NCBI GenBank assembly: GCA_964036295.1
Contig: OZ038465.1
Coordinates: forward strand, 6,000,667-6,064,666
DNA from: Plumapathes pennacea
Taxonomy: Eukaryota; Cnidaria; Anthozoa; Antipatharia; Myriopathidae
DNA length: 64,000 bases
Direction: 5' to 3'
This document shows, piece after piece, positions 60,661 to 64,000 of this stretch. The stretch's first letter is position 1. The number at the start of each line of letters is the position of its first letter. The position numbers and the translations under genes were made by a program. Under the pieces are notes generated by a model. That model was not told the origin of the DNA, ran no database searches, and saw only the letters and a program-made list of their open reading frames with translations.

Positions 60661-62635
60661 GATACGGCGAGAAAATCTGGAGAACGTTTCATTATTTTGA
60701 AACGTTCTTTTATGCTATGATTTGTTTTTTGATTTTTGATTTTTGAATATAATACCCAATAAACCCAAATAACCAATAAACCCTCGATGTCCTGAGACAG
60801 CCTTGAATTTAAGTTTCTGCAGTTAAATTCTGAGCACTAAAAGTATTCCCGAGTTCTCTCTCCTGGGGGTCGACACAAACTGTTATTTGGAGTAATATAC
60901 GTGAGGCCACTGATTGGCTCTGTAATTATATTTAGTAACATCAGCATAAACAGTCATTTTCTAGAATATCATGTTTAAGTGTATAAGTCACTTATTAATT
61001 ATGAACGCGGAATACTCTAACTTTGGTGGATATTAATTATAAGCCCTATGGTTTCTCTTGGGCTCTCTTTCCACTAGTAAATATCATGTTCTGTAAAATT
61101 GTAATGTGTTCGTGGCAAAATAAATCAATAAATCAGTAAGATATAAGAGATGTGTTTAGGACTGAATATAAAAGTACTGCCATTTATTACCAAGAGAATC
61201 CTCTGCATGAACGTTTGATCGAAATAAGTATTTGTTTGTCCTTCACAGCTACAAGGGCTCACGACACATGTTTGCCCAGTTTTCCTGCATTTGGATCTCA
61301 TCAGTTCATGCAGCTATGTACATTTGAGGTCTATATCACACAACGTTTTGCAGACTTATATGCATTTAGTCCGTTTAGTTAAATAATTATGTTTGAGGCT
61401 TAGTATAGTATAGTCGTGCAGTGTAGTTGTCTAGCTTTGCAATTAAGACACACACCGGCATGTTAATGTTTATCTAATTGGTCTCTTTCGTAAAAACCAA
61501 ACTTTAACTTCAAACTGATGAGTTCATACTGCCAAATAGCGGATTTCTGAGTTTCTTTGTAGATGATCCCAAAATTGGCCTTCTCCTACACTGCCGGATT
61601 CTCTGAGAACTCTCATTCTTAGGTATTGCGTATCAATGTTTGCAGCAAATGTGTACATAATACATACTAATGCATAGTATGCACGTTCACATATCCAATT
61701 CCACAGAACAATATCGAGGAACTCTGAATTTAAAAAAAAATCACTTAAACTTGTTACTGTCCATCTGCATACTTGGCGTTTGCACATAGCCAGCTCGTGC
61801 CTTCCACTGCATCCATGTTTATTTTCCAAGTGCCGAACGTGCAGAGTGTGCTCTCAATTGAGTGGCCACATCGACCACGCCCAGGTTTTGAACTTCTTTT
61901 AAGTCGAGTCAACTTTGGACCCTGCTGTTGCAACGTGCTCATCCAGAGTTCTTACCGTGAGTTGACACACCTTTTGGCCCAAGGACTGGACTTTTCTAAC
62001 GTTAGTCAAATTCGACCGAGGCAGTGAGTTAATTAGTTATGCAAACTAAGAGTTTATTTTCGATTGCAGAAGAAACTATGTGTGATATGCATGGAGAGGC
62101 AAATTAAAACGTCATAGCTATGATCCTGATAAAGCTTTGCCAAGTAAGTGCTACAAATACTAAATGGTGTGTTGGCATTACTTAGTTGACTATAATATTG
62201 TAGTGAATGAAATGACAAAATCTGTCTATAGTCGTCATTATGCGGGCATCCTGTCTGCAAAGATGTTCTTTTATGTGGTGACAAATGATTTTGCCCATTA
62301 CCACTGGAAAAACATGTTACTGGAGGGAATTTTTGAAAGCGTTCCCTATTCGAATGTATTCATGTTGAATAATGATATAAATTTGGTGCCAGCACAATTG
62401 ATGTTACTCGTAAGAAACAGAGACACATCTAAATTCCAATTGTTTGGTTTTGAGGGAATTAAGTCGCATTTTTTTTTTTTTTTTTCAAAATAAGTATAGT
62501 TTTTACCTAAGGGTATTTTGTCATGTTTGTGGTTGGTCATACACACGAGTGGCGGACAATTTCCAGTCAAGCAGTGTTTAAATCCGTATAAAAACCACTT
62601 CGATTAAGACCTTATAATGTCCTATTTCTCTACAG
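60661..62635. other. No gene seen
   Basis: No domain or splice-consistent exon chain on either strand. A 22-base T run lies near 62470. Confidence 0.4.
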
Positions 62636-62687
62636 GTTCAACTTGCTATTCTCACCATGTACAACCTTCCCACTCAAGGAACAGATG
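62636..62687 (+). other. Possible isolated small exon
   Basis: CTACAG acceptor and GATG|GTAAGA donor enclose a 52-nt open stretch (VQLAILTMYNLPTQGTD). No neighbours or homology are recognised, so support is weak. Confidence 0.2.
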
Positions 62688-62714
62688 GTAAGATAGCGAC
62701 ACTAAAAGTATATA

Positions 62715-63125
62715 TAACTATTCCTCAAAACAAGAGCAGAGGATAATGTTGTTAAAGTTAAATGCTAAGGCCAAAAACAACCAGTTTCCTAGACAAAAGA
62801 GCCTCTCAGACCCGATTCTTTAAATAAACTGTGAACCTTGTTTATAATGACGATCAAAATTTATCGTTAAAAAGTCTCCGGATCAGAATTTTGCCCTTTA
62901 AGCTGGAAAAGGACGTTATTCGGATTTTAAAAATCAGAAATATTGCGTTAAAAATAAGATATTGAGGGTAAAAATTGCCTGGCGTTCAAAACGGTAACAA
63001 TTTCAGTGATATTTTTGCACTCAGAGCCCTGGCGCACTTGGTTTTGATGTGGTTACCTAGAAACATACCGAAACTATGAAGACGTTTCATGTTTTGGTTT
63101 TACATATAATATTTTAAGCATTTCA
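62715..63125 (+). repeat. Dispersed repeat Z, copy 2
   Basis: Collinear match of 15779-16210. Confidence 0.75.
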
Positions 63126-64000
63126 CTATGGTGCATTCTCAATGACATCTATTTTTTTTACAGTCACCGTGTTGACCTCTTGTATAGGTCAGTATGGTAT
63201 GATATGCTATACGGACGTATGTTTAATACTGTACACTTCCACAATTCCAAGTCAGACGGCATCTGATTTTTTAGTCACGGTAACCCGCACTCGAATCTTA
63301 ATGTTCTTCTTCCACAATAGTTACTTGTTATTGCCGGAATGTTACTAATTAGATAGCTTTTGTATTTTGTCTTTTGTCCGCCTGTTTCGTTTCGATTCGT
63401 TAACCTTACTAGCTATATAATCATATTCATAACTCGTTTTTTAGTTGGTCTTTGGAGTTTGGTTCGTTTTGTGTGTTCGCTTGGCGCTGGATTTCTCTAT
63501 GATTTTTCAACCGTACAGCACCATATCGTATCGTACTTCATCGTAGCGTAAGACGTAAGTTTTGTATTCGTATTCGTGTATTCAACCGTGTTATCTACAG
63601 TGACTTCTACAGTGTATTTCATGTCGTCTTCGTTCGTTTGGAGTGTTAATAAATACGTGTTGTAATCAAGTCTCCGTGTCAAGCCAACCTTTGTGAAGCG
63701 GGATATTTGGCCGCTACATTACTATTTCCATTGCATAAACTGCGCAATCTATAATGTATTTATTTACTGGCCGACCGACCGGGTCCAGCACCATGGAAGA
63801 ACTTTTTTTCGACCGTGCGATCACCATGATGTCAGCGGTCATCACGCACAAAACTGTGGAAACGACAGGAAACTGATTAAAGTAATTTTTGTAGCTCATT
63901 CAACGCTTTCAAGACCTCAAGGCTATTCCAAAAATCTCAAAGTTTAGACACGTTGCACAAGCATATGTTAGATTATTGCATTTTGTATAACATGCGTTGT
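63126..64000. other. No gene seen; LTR-like stretch at 63600-63720
   Basis: About 63640-63718 has AATAAA followed by a stretch ending in TTGGCCGCTACA, as in the end of some LTRs. No partner LTR is in the window. Confidence 0.3.

Overview
The window looks like genomic DNA from an anthozoan cnidarian, most likely a stony coral. I infer this from small phase-matched exons of cnidarian-style modular surface proteins, GT/AG introns, and very dense MITEs, Helitrons and LTR/LINE elements at roughly 60% A+T. No rRNA, tRNA or CRISPR was recognised.

Main gene (+, about 31.0-58.15 kb, 5' end not found). I assembled 21 exons whose splice sites and reading phases all agree, giving about 1745 residues. 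The domain order is pentraxin-like, F5/8 type C, D8C (uromodulin-type), EGF, Ser/Thr-rich stalk, two TSP1, SEA, three FN3, then an ionotropic-glutamate-receptor-like core: ligand-binding half S1, M1, pore loop, M3, S2, M4, and a charged cytoplasmic tail ending at 58154. The pore loop reads TTVGYGD, the selectivity filter of potassium channels, not the pore of ordinary animal glutamate receptors. An adhesive ectodomain on a K+-type glutamate-receptor-like channel is the most striking object here. The nearest precedents I know are cyanobacterial GluR0 and the rotifer AvGluR1, and neither carries this ectodomain as far as I know.

Upstream, 6.58-9.35 kb holds four exons paralogous to the SEA and FN3 part of this gene, and 16.54 kb holds a broken TSP1 exon. 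They suggest a tandem duplicate now taken apart by transposons.

Other regions. 0-5.3 kb: a RAG1-N-terminus-like gene (zinc ribbon, RING finger, C-terminal transposase-like segment) inside a 3.2-kb element with terminal inverted repeats, itself bracketed by a dispersed 0.83-kb repeat. 6.7-13.9 kb: non-autonomous Helitrons, including a head-to-tail tandem array with exact end-to-start joints. 14-20 kb: dispersed inverted repeats, a hairpin element with a 23-bp minisatellite, two TTAA-flanked elements and a long palindrome. 20.3-30.6 kb: a minus-strand Ty3/gypsy-type element with 160-bp LTRs, interrupted by a TA-flanked 2.3-kb element and a LINE. Introns of the main gene carry MITEs, a Helitron helicase pseudogene at 39.3-40.8 kb, a 2-kb inverted-repeat element at 35-37 kb, a second long palindrome at 50.4 kb and a (TTA)n tract at 44.6 kb. 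58.2-64 kb: mostly non-coding repeats.
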